Under the pieces are notes generated by a model that made no database searches, was not told where the DNA came from, and was given only the letters and a program-made list of their open reading frames with translations. Below are positions 6,814 through 13,204 of a stretch of 17,323 bases of DNA, in pieces. Source of the stretch: CAZTXD01 sp964617995 (GTDB taxonomy: Bacteria > Actinomycetota > Acidimicrobiia > Spongiisociales > ZC4RG35). Each line of letters begins with the position of its first letter. The first letter of the stretch is position 1. Where the stretch lies: NCBI GenBank assembly GCA_964617995.1, contig CAZTXD010000072.1, forward strand, positions 1 through 17,323, in the 5' to 3' direction. Position numbers and translations under genes: made by a program.

Positions 6814-7954
6814 GACCTGCCCCCTCCTTCTCCGGTAGGGGCGACGCTGGCGCACGGCTCCTGGCACCGCGGCCTCCCATCAGCAGGGCTCCCACCATCG
6901 CGCCGACGAGGCCGAAAGCCAGCAACGTCACCGCCGAGGCGGCCGCTCCTTGGGTCAGGCCTATCACCAACCCGAGTGCCGTGAAGACCAGAGTCACCAC
7001 CGGACGTTGCCGCATACGCAGATACAGCCCCTCCTTCACGTAGACGATCATGACGATGAGCAACGCCCCCACGATGATGTCGCCGAACGCCTCGAGACCG
7101 GCCCGATTGAGACGGTCGCTGAGGGTGTAGACGACCAGCGCTCCCAGCACCGGCCCCATCCAGTGGCGGGTCCCCCCCAGGATGCTCATGACGATCACCA
7201 GGAGCGGCACGCGGATGTTGAACACATCCTCGATCGTCACGTAGCTGATCTGAAGTGAGTGGACCGCTCCCGACAGCCCGGCGAGGAAGGTGCTGATCCC
7301 GAGAGCGAGCATCTTGTAGCGGAACGTCGGCACTCCCAGGGCCTCCGCCACGTCCTCGTCGTCGCGTATCGAGGACAGTCCCCACCCGAGCCGGGATCGC
7401 TGGACGAGCTGAGCGCTCAGGACGGCGAGAGTGGCGATGATGAGACCGAGACGGAAGATCATCGCCGGGAAGTCGCCCAGCGCCTCGGGAAGCGGGACCC
7501 GGGCCAGTGGTATCCCCTGCCCACCGTCGATCGTAGAGCTCACCCGGGCCACGGCGCCCATGACGAACGCCACCGCCAGGGTCATGAGGGCGAAGATCTC
7601 CCCCCGCAGCTTGCGAAGCCGGAACACCACAACACCGATGATCAGACCCAGCAGCGCTGCCAGCAGCCCTCCCACCACGAAGCTGGGGAGCAGCGGCCAG
7701 GATCGCTTGGCCACCAGGACGCCGACGGCATACACGCCCACGCCGTAGAAGGCCCCCTGCCCGAAGCTGAAGTAACCGGAGTTGCCGGTGAAGAGGTTCC
7801 AGCTCGACGCCTGGGCTATCCAGAAGAGAACGCTGTAGAGGAACAACAGGTAGAAGATGGGCAAGCCCAATGCCTCCTGCACCTCCGGCACGAACCACAG
7901 GAGGACCGCCAGGCCGACGGTCAGGACCGGAGCCGTGCGCAGGCGCTCGCTCAC
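6806..7954 (-). CDS. livM: Branched-chain-amino-acid-type ABC importer, permease LivM
   Basis: The protein has 382 residues and many hydrophobic helices. The permease core contains SGYFSFGQGAFYGVGVYAVG, the LivM helix-breaking motif, and a cytoplasmic coupling region RRSRLGWGLSSIRDDEDVAEALGV-like segment (RLGWGLSSIRDDEDVA) that contacts the ATPases. The start is GTG 7954, whose GTGA overlaps the livH stop by 4 bp. Longer upstream frames only read through livH in another frame. After the normal LivM end there is an extra hydrophobic stretch (about 318-365) with a charged Pro/Gly/Arg-rich tail, longer than a minimal LivM. It may add one or two helices. It works in the membrane with LivH. Confidence 0.92.
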   Translation of the reverse strand: MSERLRTAPVLTVGLAVLLWFVPEVQEALGLPIFYLLFLYSVLFWIAQASSWNLFTGNSGYFSFGQGAFYGVGVYAVGVLVAKRSWPLLPSFVVGGLLAALLGLIIGVVVFRLRKLRGEIFALMTLAVAFVMGAVARVSSTIDGGQGIPLARVPLPEALGDFPAMIFRLGLIIATLAVLSAQLVQRSRLGWGLSSIRDDEDVAEALGVPTFRYKMLALGISTFLAGLSGAVHSLQISYVTIEDVFNIRVPLLVIVMSILGGTRHWMGPVLGALVVYTLSDRLNRAGLEAFGDIIVGALLIVMIVYVKEGLYLRMRQRPVVTLVFTALGLVIGLTQGAAASAVTLLAFGLVGAMVGALLMGGRGARSRAPASPLPEKEGAGRG

Positions 7955-8823
7955 ACCCGTCCCCTCACGCCCATGATGCCTTCGGGTCTGAAGAGGAGGG
8001 TGGCGATCAACACGAGAAACGTCGCCAGCGGCGCCATGGGGGGACCGGCGACCACCGTGGCTATGGCCCCGACGAGCCCGATGATGACGGCGGCCGCAAG
8101 TGTCCCGAGCGTGCTGCCGAGACCTCCCAGGATCACAACCGAGAAGACGATCCCGAACCACTCGACGGCCAATCCGGGGAAGAGCGCACGGCTCATGGCG
8201 ACGAAGACGCCCGCCATGGCGGCGAACCCCGCCGCCAGGCCGGCGAGCTGCATCGACACCCGACCCGAATCGACACCGAAGGCGCCGGCCACGTCCCGAT
8301 CCTGGGCCAGGGCGCGAACCGCCCGCCCGAAGTGGGTGCGGTTGAGGAGGTGATGGACGGCGAAGGCGATGGCGATGGCGATCAGGAATGCACTGAGCTG
8401 CGGTACCGGCAGGGCCACCGGGCCAACCCATATCGACATCGACGCGTACGGGTTCTGTATGGAGTCGAGACGTCGGAAGTCGGCCGTCCAGATGGTGCTG
8501 GCGAGGCTCTCGAAGATGATGAAGACCCCGAAGGTGAACAGAAGCGACTCGAACTCCGAGATCCTCACCCGGTTGAAGACCCACTGCAGCGCCATCCCGG
8601 CCAAGGCGAAGAGCGGGACACACACGACTATTGCCAGAAAGGGATCCCATCCGAGCGACACCGTGAGCTGATAGGTGGCGTAGCCGGAGAAGAGGATGAA
8701 GGCGAAGTGGGCGAGGTTGATGATCTTGAGCACGCCCCAGCTCAACGACATTCCCAGCGACATCAACGCGTAGAGCCCGCCGGCGAGGATCCCCGACACG
8801 ATCGACTGGATCAGCAGCGACAC
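7951..8823 (-). CDS. livH: Branched-chain-amino-acid-type ABC importer, permease LivH
   Basis: The protein has 290 residues with about eight hydrophobic helices, matching LivH. Diagnostic segments are GILAGGLYALMSLGMSLSWG and INLAHFAFILFSGY near the N-terminus, the coupling segment FGRAVRALAQDRDVAGAFGV in the middle, and the C-terminal LLFRPEGIMG shared by LivH and LivM permeases. The start is GTG 8823, with GGAGG 7 nt upstream. It follows the binding-protein gene by 69 bp, a gap that contains a 12-bp-stem hairpin, and its end overlaps livM by 4 bp. It forms the membrane channel together with LivM. Confidence 0.93.
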   Translation of the reverse strand: MSLLIQSIVSGILAGGLYALMSLGMSLSWGVLKIINLAHFAFILFSGYATYQLTVSLGWDPFLAIVVCVPLFALAGMALQWVFNRVRISEFESLLFTFGVFIIFESLASTIWTADFRRLDSIQNPYASMSIWVGPVALPVPQLSAFLIAIAIAFAVHHLLNRTHFGRAVRALAQDRDVAGAFGVDSGRVSMQLAGLAAGFAAMAGVFVAMSRALFPGLAVEWFGIVFSVVILGGLGSTLGTLAAAVIIGLVGAIATVVAGPPMAPLATFLVLIATLLFRPEGIMGVRGRV

Positions 8824-8842
8824 GCTAGGACCTCCCCGGCCG

Positions 8843-8872
8843 GGACCCGCCGACCTGAGAGTCGGCGGGTCC
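8843..8872 (-). terminator. Intercistronic hairpin between the binding-protein gene and livH
   Basis: A perfect 12-bp inverted repeat (GGACCCGCCGAC at 8843-8854 and its complement at 8861-8872) with a 6-nt loop lies 20 bp after the binding-protein stop and 19 bp before livH. There is no U tract on the minus strand. It is therefore more likely a partial terminator or an mRNA-stabilising 3' structure that raises binding-protein output over the permeases, as is common between binding-protein and permease genes. Confidence 0.7.
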
Positions 8873-8892
8873 TGCTTGTGTTGTTCGGTCGG

Positions 8893-10218
8893 TCATCCCT
8901 CCGGGGAGTATTCCAGAGTCCGATCGGGAGCTGCGAACGCCTCGGGGTAGACCACGAACCAGTCGCCGTCTTGGACCTGCTTCACATAGGAGAGGTCCCC
9001 GTAGTAGTTGTACTCCTCGGTTCCGTAGTCGACCTGTCCGAATATCGTCTCGATGCCGTTCTCGACCAGGTAGTTGCACACGGTCTCGTTGTCGAGACTC
9101 CCGGCGCCTTCCACGCCGCGGACGAGTGTCTGCCAGGCGGCCCAAGAGGCACTGGCCTGGGTCTCCATCTCCGCGTAGGGGATGCCGGCCGCCGTAGCGG
9201 CCTCCTCGAAAGCGGCCGCGATCTCGGAGTTCTCGGCGTCGTCGGTGAAAGGCGGGTGGGACTCGAACGCGGTCACCGAGAGCACACCCTCGGCTCCCGG
9301 AGCTCCCAGCACCGGCCCGGGTGCGGGCCACTGCATGAACACCCCCGCCGGCCGGTAGTCGAGGGCGTCGAGGGCCGTCAGGAGGTTGGGTCCGTCGACG
9401 CCCAGGGCGCCGAGGTAGACGAAGTCGGGATCGGCGTCTCTCACCTGGGCGGCGATGGGGCCCCAGTCACTGATGTCGAGCGGGAACTGCACGTCGAGAA
9501 CGACGTCATACCCGCGCTCCTCGGCGATCGCGACGGCACCGCGAGCGTCCTGGGGATCGCCGCTGTCGGGATAGCCGTAGGCGACGAACATCGTCCCGGG
9601 GAACTGGTTGATCACGAACGCGATGGTTTCGGGGGGGTTGCCCGTCGACTCAAGAGCGTCGAAGATGAGCTCGGGGTTGGTGACGTTGGGGTAGCGGCCG
9701 GTGGGCCAGGCGGGGAACTGGCACTGATAGTCGAAGGCGTATGTGAGGCTTCCGGTGTGCTGGGGAAACACGTAGCCGTAGCGCTCGGCCACTGCCATGG
9801 CTGCGGTGATGGTGCCGGTGCCGTAGGGACCCATGATGAGGTCAACACCGTCCTCGGTGATGAGCCGCTCGTACAGAGCGGCGGCCTGGTCGGGCACCGA
9901 CTCGTCGTCGAGGACCGTCCACTCGACCGGCCGGCCGAGGAGACCTCCCCTCTCGTTGATTGTTTCGACGAACAGATCACCGGCCACCTGATGTATGGCG
10001 GCAGTCGGCGCCAGCGGGCCCGTCAGGGCCAGGGTGCTCCCTATCACGATCGGGTCACCGCTGGGCTCCTCACCCCCTTCGGCGGTGTCGGGCACGTCGA
10101 CGGTGGTGTCCGCCGGTTCGGGTGGGGCATCGGCGACATCGCCGTCGCCGCAGGCGGCTATCAGCGCCACTACGACGACGAGGGACAGCAGTCCCCGGAG
10201 TCTCGCTGCGGTGGTCAT
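8893..10218 (-). CDS. Liv-type ABC importer substrate-binding lipoprotein (type I periplasmic-binding fold)
   Basis: The protein has 441 residues and is exported as a lipoprotein: a short basic N-region, hydrophobic residues about 9-20, and the lipobox I20-A21-A22-C23. An acidic Pro/Glu/Asp-rich linker runs to about 55. The mature part starts IVIGSTLALTGPLAP, typical of the Peripla_BP_6 (LivK/UrtA/AmiC) family, with VDLIMGPYGTGTITAAM next. The start is ATG 10218 with AGGAGG 5 nt before it, and it gives a proper signal peptide. Longer frames would cover the operators. It is first in the importer operon, and a hairpin separates it from livH. The open frame contains many aromatic and acidic residues around the cleft, but the ligand cannot be read from sequence. 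Confidence 0.92.
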   Translation of the reverse strand: MTTAARLRGLLSLVVVVALIAACGDGDVADAPPEPADTTVDVPDTAEGGEEPSGDPIVIGSTLALTGPLAPTAAIHQVAGDLFVETINERGGLLGRPVEWTVLDDESVPDQAAALYERLITEDGVDLIMGPYGTGTITAAMAVAERYGYVFPQHTGSLTYAFDYQCQFPAWPTGRYPNVTNPELIFDALESTGNPPETIAFVINQFPGTMFVAYGYPDSGDPQDARGAVAIAEERGYDVVLDVQFPLDISDWGPIAAQVRDADPDFVYLGALGVDGPNLLTALDALDYRPAGVFMQWPAPGPVLGAPGAEGVLSVTAFESHPPFTDDAENSEIAAAFEEAATAAGIPYAEMETQASASWAAWQTLVRGVEGAGSLDNETVCNYLVENGIETIFGQVDYGTEEYNYYGDLSYVKQVQDGDWFVVYPEAFAAPDRTLEYSPEG

Positions 10219-10252
10219 GGGATCCTCCTCGGTTTCCAATCGGCCGGCATGT

Positions 10253-10266
10253 TGCAAACGCTTGAA
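10253..10266. promoter_or_regulatory. Type A LacI-family operator (site A2)
   Basis: TGCAAACGCTTGAA reads TTCAAGCGTTTGCA on the minus strand. The asymmetric outer bases (TTC on one side, GCA on the other) are the same as in A1 and A4. It lies in the leader of the importer operon, about 14 bp downstream of the predicted start, between promoter and ribosome binding site. Confidence 0.72.
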
Positions 10267-10279
10267 TCGGCCCAGGTCG

Positions 10280-10308
10280 AGCCTACAGGAAATCGGCCCC
10301 ACAATCGA
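10280..10308 (-). promoter_or_regulatory. Candidate promoter of the importer operon
   Basis: On the minus strand TAGGCT (10285-10280) fits the actinobacterial TANNNT -10 pattern. A 17-nt spacer places the -35 at TCGATT (10308-10303), inside operator B2. The weak -35 under operator B matches the arrangement predicted for the M24 operon. Evidence is positional only. Confidence 0.38.
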
Positions 10309-10311
10309 TTG
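10302..10311. promoter_or_regulatory. Type B LacI-family operator (site B2)
   Basis: CAATCGATTG is a perfect palindrome identical to B1 and B3 in its 10-bp core. It lies 47 bp centre-to-centre from A2 and 103 bp from A3, and covers the predicted -35 of the importer promoter. Confidence 0.7.
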
Positions 10312-10359
10312 AAATCGGGCTGGCGCCCTGAATCGAGGTCCCGGCGACCCCAGAACCTC

Positions 10360-10388
10360 TTGCGTCCACCCCCCGGGGGGCATACGAT
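10360..10388 (+). promoter_or_regulatory. Candidate promoter of the amidohydrolase-bicupin operon
   Basis: TTGCGT (10360-10365) and TACGAT (10383-10388) are separated by 17 nt. The -10 fits TANNNT well; the -35 keeps the TTG. The spacer contains the 12-bp self-complementary CCCCCCGGGGGG (10369-10380). The start would be near 10395, so operator A3 lies in the first bases of the transcript, a repressing position. Confidence 0.55.
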
Positions 10389-10402
10389 CGGATGACGACG
10401 GC

Positions 10403-10416
10403 CTCAAACGTTTGCA
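10403..10416. promoter_or_regulatory. Type A LacI-family operator (site A3)
   Basis: CTCAAACGTTTGCA contains the perfect core CAAACGTTTG with a central CG. It lies 15 nt after the predicted -10 of the amidohydrolase promoter and directly before a UUCG hairpin. With A4 it is one of the two sites with the fully symmetric core. Confidence 0.74.
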
Positions 10417-10417
10417 T

Positions 10418-10431
10418 CACCCTTCGGGGTG
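10418..10431 (+). other. UUCG-tetraloop hairpin in the amidohydrolase leader
   Basis: CACCC-TTCG-GGGTG is a perfect 5-bp stem closed by C(UUCG)G, one of the most stable RNA tetraloops. It begins 2 nt after operator A3, near the 5' end of the predicted transcript. A second stem (GCCGGC at 10449-10454 with 10461-10466) follows before the ribosome binding site. A role in mRNA stability is plausible but not shown. Confidence 0.5.
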
Positions 10432-10480
10432 TCGAGGAGGAAAGCGAGGCCGGCAACGGCGCCGGCAGGAAGGCAAGACG

Positions 10481-11848
10481 ATGGCCGAGCGATTGCTTCT
10501 CAAGGGCGGGCACGTGGTCACGATGGACCCCGACCTGGGAGATCTACCCACCGGTGACGTCCTCATCGAAGACGACGTCGTCTCCGCGGTGGGTGCCGAT
10601 CTCTCCGCCGACGGAGCCGAGATCATCGATGTCACCGGGGACATCGTCATCCCCGGGTTCATCGACAGTCACCGCCACACCTGGGAGACGGCGATCCGCG
10701 GATGTGCTCCCAACGCCACTCTCGACGACTATTTCGTTGAGGTGCTCGACTCGTTCGCACCCCTCTACCGGCCCGAGGACGTTTACGCGTCCAATCTGGC
10801 GGGTGCGCTGGAGTGCATCAACGCCGGCATCACGACCCTGCTCGACTGGTCCCACATCAACAACACCCCCGAGCATCCCGATGCCGCCGTTCGCGCCTTG
10901 CAGGAGAGCGGCATCCGGGCGGTCTACGCCTACGGGAGTGCCAACACGTCGCTGGCCGACTACTGGTTCGAGAGCACCATCGCCGTTCCCGGCGACGACG
11001 TGCGGCGGGTCAAGGAGACCTACTTCTCCTCCGACGGCGGCCTCCTGACCATGGCCCTCGCCACCCGGGGACCGGGCTTCTGCAAGCCGGAGGTGGTGCG
11101 CGAGGAGTGGGAGCTGGCGCGGGAGCTGGGTATCCCCATCACGGTCCACGTCGGCATGGGTCGCCTGGCCGGCCGCTTCGGGATGGTCAAGCAACTCTCC
11201 GACTTGGGCCTCCTCGGCCCCGACACCACCTACATCCACTCCTGCTACCTGAGCGACGAGGAGTGGCAGCTGGTGAGAGAGAGCGGAGGGACGGTGTCGG
11301 TCGCCGCCCAGGTCGAGCTCCAGATGGGTCACGGGCAGCCTCCCACCGCTCCCTGCATCGCCCACGATCTGCGCCCCAGCCTGTCGATCGATGTGGTGAC
11401 CACGGTCCCCGGCGACATGTTCACCCAGATGAGGGCCGCCTTCGGAGCCGAGCGGGTCCTGGTCAACGCCGAGGCGTGGCAGGAGGATCGCGAGATCCCC
11501 CCCGACACCATCACCGCCCGTGACACCCTGGAGATGGCCACCATCAACGGCGCCCACGTCGTGGGATTGGAGGACCGCACTGGTTCGCTCACCCCCGGCA
11601 AGCAGGCCGACGTGGTCGTGATCGGCGGTAGCGACATCAACACCGCTCCCGTCATCGACCCGGTGGCGGTCGTAACCCTGGCCGCCGACGTCTCCAACGT
11701 CGACACCGTCATCATCGGCGGCAAGGTGCACAAGCGCGACGGAGAGCTGCTCGCCGACGTCCGCCGGGCCGTCGACCTCGTCACCGAGTCGAAGGACTAC
11801 CTGGTGGGAGCCAACCAGAACCGCAAGGAAGACTGGTTGCCGGTATGA
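10481..11848 (+). CDS. ATZ/TRZ-like amidohydrolase (chlorohydrolase / cytosine-deaminase-type fold)
   Basis: The protein has 455 residues, normal for the ATZ/TRZ/SAH-deaminase branch, which deaminates or dechlorinates purine- and triazine-like rings. It opens with ERLLLKGGHVVTMD, and a beta-sandwich leads to PGFIDSHRHTWE with metal ligands H64 and H66. Other ligand positions are H223 (TVHVGM), H253 (YIHS) and D304 (SID). The glutamate of the usual HxxE motif after the third histidine is M226 here, and the CPxSN-like segment reads VELQMGHG, so substrate chemistry may differ from that of known deaminases. The start is ATG 10481, preceded by AGGAAGG; an upstream in-frame ATG at 10412 lies inside operator A3. 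It is first in a rightward operon with the bicupin and divergent from the importer. Confidence 0.87.
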   Translation: MAERLLLKGGHVVTMDPDLGDLPTGDVLIEDDVVSAVGADLSADGAEIIDVTGDIVIPGFIDSHRHTWETAIRGCAPNATLDDYFVEVLDSFAPLYRPEDVYASNLAGALECINAGITTLLDWSHINNTPEHPDAAVRALQESGIRAVYAYGSANTSLADYWFESTIAVPGDDVRRVKETYFSSDGGLLTMALATRGPGFCKPEVVREEWELARELGIPITVHVGMGRLAGRFGMVKQLSDLGLLGPDTTYIHSCYLSDEEWQLVRESGGTVSVAAQVELQMGHGQPPTAPCIAHDLRPSLSIDVVTTVPGDMFTQMRAAFGAERVLVNAEAWQEDREIPPDTITARDTLEMATINGAHVVGLEDRTGSLTPGKQADVVVIGGSDINTAPVIDPVAVVTLAADVSNVDTVIIGGKVHKRDGELLADVRRAVDLVTESKDYLVGANQNRKEDWLPV

Positions 11849-11891
11849 GATCCTTCGATCTGCCCCGGGTCGCAGGCGGCGGGACACAGCG

Positions 11892-12785
11892 ATGACCACG
11901 CGCCACGTCGTGGCGCGGGCTGCCGACGCCGAATACGGCCTGCCCGGGATCTACGAAGGAAACAGCGAAGGCTTCGGAAGGTGGTCGATCGTCGACGACT
12001 CCCATCCCGGGGCCGTGCACACCGGATTCGGAGTGTGCCGTCTGCAAGCAGGTGGCTCGATCGCCCCCCACGTCCACTCCTTCGAGGAGAGCGTGTTCGT
12101 GCTCGAGGGCGAGGTCGCCTGCGAGACCAGGGCCGGGGCGGTGCTGCTGGGCCCGGGCGACTACGGGCTGGTGCCGGTCGGCGTGGAGCATGGCTGGCGC
12201 AACGCCGGAGGAACGACTGTCCGTTGGGCCGAGATGCTGGCTCCCCAGCCCCGCCGCCACCACGACGGCGACACCTATTTCGTTGCCGCCTTCGCCGCTG
12301 GTGACCCGGTGCCGGTGGATGTGCGCGATCCCCGCACCAGGCGCTTCGGCCACATCGACCCCGAGAACATGGACGTCGACAAGCAGACCCAGGACCGGCT
12401 GGCCGTCTCTGCCAGTATGCGAACGGCGTTGCTGGTCTACTCGGGCATCACCGTCAAGATGATGGTCGACACCGACCTGGGGGCACAGCTCTCCACCATG
12501 TTCATGGTGCAGTACGAGCCGGAGGGGTTCGCCGGTGCGCACGATCACCCTCTCGAGGAGACCTATCTGATCCTGCAAGGGGCCACGGATGCCACCTTCG
12601 ACGGCTCCGAGTACCGGTTGGAGCCGGGTGACGTCGCCTTCGCCGGGGTCGGATGCGTGCACGCCTTCGCCAACCCGGGCAACGAGCGTGTCAGGTGGCT
12701 GGAGACACAGGCACCGGGGCCACCGTCGCGGCACTCGTACCGCTTCGCCCGGGACTGGGCCTACCTCGCCGACAAGGTCGGTTGA
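11892..12785 (+). CDS. Bicupin protein with two complete metal-binding cupin domains
   Basis: The protein has 297 residues and two cupin domains. Domain 1 has the ligand set H60, H62, E66 and H100 (PHVHSFEESVFVLEGE, then PVGVEHGW). Domain 2 has H217, H219, E223 and H257 (AHDHPLEETYLILQG, then GCVHAFAN). Both keep the full 3-His/1-Glu set, which is uncommon because one half of many bicupins is degenerate. The family includes ureidoglycine aminohydrolase, oxalate decarboxylase and ring-cleaving dioxygenases. Length and layout are closest to ureidoglycine aminohydrolase-type bicupins, but this is a weak guess. The start is ATG 11892, 43 bp after the amidohydrolase, with no strong ribosome binding site (GGCGGGA upstream), so reinitiation after the upstream gene is likely. 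It probably acts on the same substrate pathway. Confidence 0.85.
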   Translation: MTTRHVVARAADAEYGLPGIYEGNSEGFGRWSIVDDSHPGAVHTGFGVCRLQAGGSIAPHVHSFEESVFVLEGEVACETRAGAVLLGPGDYGLVPVGVEHGWRNAGGTTVRWAEMLAPQPRRHHDGDTYFVAAFAAGDPVPVDVRDPRTRRFGHIDPENMDVDKQTQDRLAVSASMRTALLVYSGITVKMMVDTDLGAQLSTMFMVQYEPEGFAGAHDHPLEETYLILQGATDATFDGSEYRLEPGDVAFAGVGCVHAFANPGNERVRWLETQAPGPPSRHSYRFARDWAYLADKVG

Positions 12786-12907
12786 GTCGTCGGTGCCCGG
12801 TTGTCTGTTGTCGGTTGTCGGTGAGGCGGGAGACGGCGGCCGGCAAGACCGGCTGCGGCGGATGGCCCCGACCAACCCGGCCCCCCGACGCGAGGAGCCG
12901 TGGGGGG

Positions 12908-12929
12908 TGTGGGGGGAGTACCCCCCACA
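12908..12929. terminator. G6/C6 hairpin within repeat copy 1
   Basis: A 9-bp perfect stem with a 4-nt AGTA loop, on either strand. It lies 123 bp after the bicupin stop. No U tract follows on either strand, so intrinsic termination is uncertain. A second, identical stem at 13169-13190 sits 15 bp after the SDR stop on the minus strand, which suggests the elements serve as bidirectional transcript ends. Confidence 0.45.
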
Positions 12930-13048
12930 AGTCAACACAGTCGGTTGTCGGTGAGGCGGGAGACGACGGGTGGCGCGACAAGCTACCGCGGATGCCCCGA
13001 CCAACCCGGCCCCCCGACGCGAGGAGCCGTGGGGGGTGTGGGGGGAGT

Positions 13049-13148
13049 NNNNNNNNNNNNNNNNNNNNNNNNNNNNNNNNNNNNNNNNNNNNNNNNNNNN
13101 NNNNNNNNNNNNNNNNNNNNNNNNNNNNNNNNNNNNNNNNNNNNNNNN
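13049..13148. other. Assembly gap of 100 N inside the repeat array
   Basis: Exactly 100 ambiguous bases, a common scaffold placeholder. They begin in the hairpin of repeat copy 2 and end inside the 3' block of the next visible copy. If the length were true it would fit three copies within about 2-3 bp, but the real copy number is unknown. Confidence 0.97.
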
Positions 13149-13204
13149 ACGCGAGGAGCCGTGGGGGGTGTGGGGGGAGTACCCCCCACAAGTCAATACA
13201 GCCG

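Larger units (their letters stand above)
10219..10480. promoter_or_regulatory. Divergent control region between the importer operon and the amidohydrolase-bicupin operon
   Basis: This 262-bp region holds three LacI-type palindromes (A2, B2, A3), a predicted promoter for each direction, and a structured leader for the rightward transcript. It contains no coding sequence of its own. Open frames that enter it on either strand lack ribosome binding sites and would read through the operators. Confidence 0.78.
12811..13201. repeat. Tandem repeat array, period about 130 bp, at least three partial copies, broken by an assembly gap
   Basis: Copy 1 (12811-12940) and copy 2 (from 12941) share a 5' block of about 24 bp, TCGGTTGTCGGTGAGGCGGG onward, and a 3' block of about 75 bp, separated by a variable middle of about 30 bp. 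A third copy is visible only as its last 53 bp (13149-13201). Each full 3' block carries two G6 runs and two C6 runs. One perfect hairpin is TGTGGGGGG-AGTA-CCCCCCACA (12908-12929, and 13169-13190 in copy 3). The array fills the space between two convergent genes, the bicupin and the SDR, and has no coding frame with family similarity. The bases 12786-12810 before it contain a partial duplication of the GTTGTCGGT motif. Confidence 0.88.

Noticed and set aside
7870..10395. Plus-strand open frame of 841 codons opposite the importer genes
   Set aside because: It is antisense to livM, livH and the binding protein, which have clear family motifs; composition is His/Gly/Glu/Arg-rich as expected from high-GC antisense reading, and no domain is recognisable.
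11892..12785. Firm call as (S)-ureidoglycine aminohydrolase
   Set aside because: Length and bicupin layout fit, but no other allantoin-pathway gene (allantoinase, allantoate amidohydrolase, ureidoglycolate enzymes) is recognisable in the window.
12811..13201. CRISPR array
   Set aside because: The repeating unit is about 130 bp with a long conserved part and only one variable block of about 30 bp seen twice; there are no cas genes and the repeat length is far outside the CRISPR range.
12811..13201. Peptide-coding repeat (open frames run through the array on several frames)
   Set aside because: Several overlapping frames on both strands are open only because the unit is GC-rich and N was read as X; there is no ribosome binding site or codon preference.
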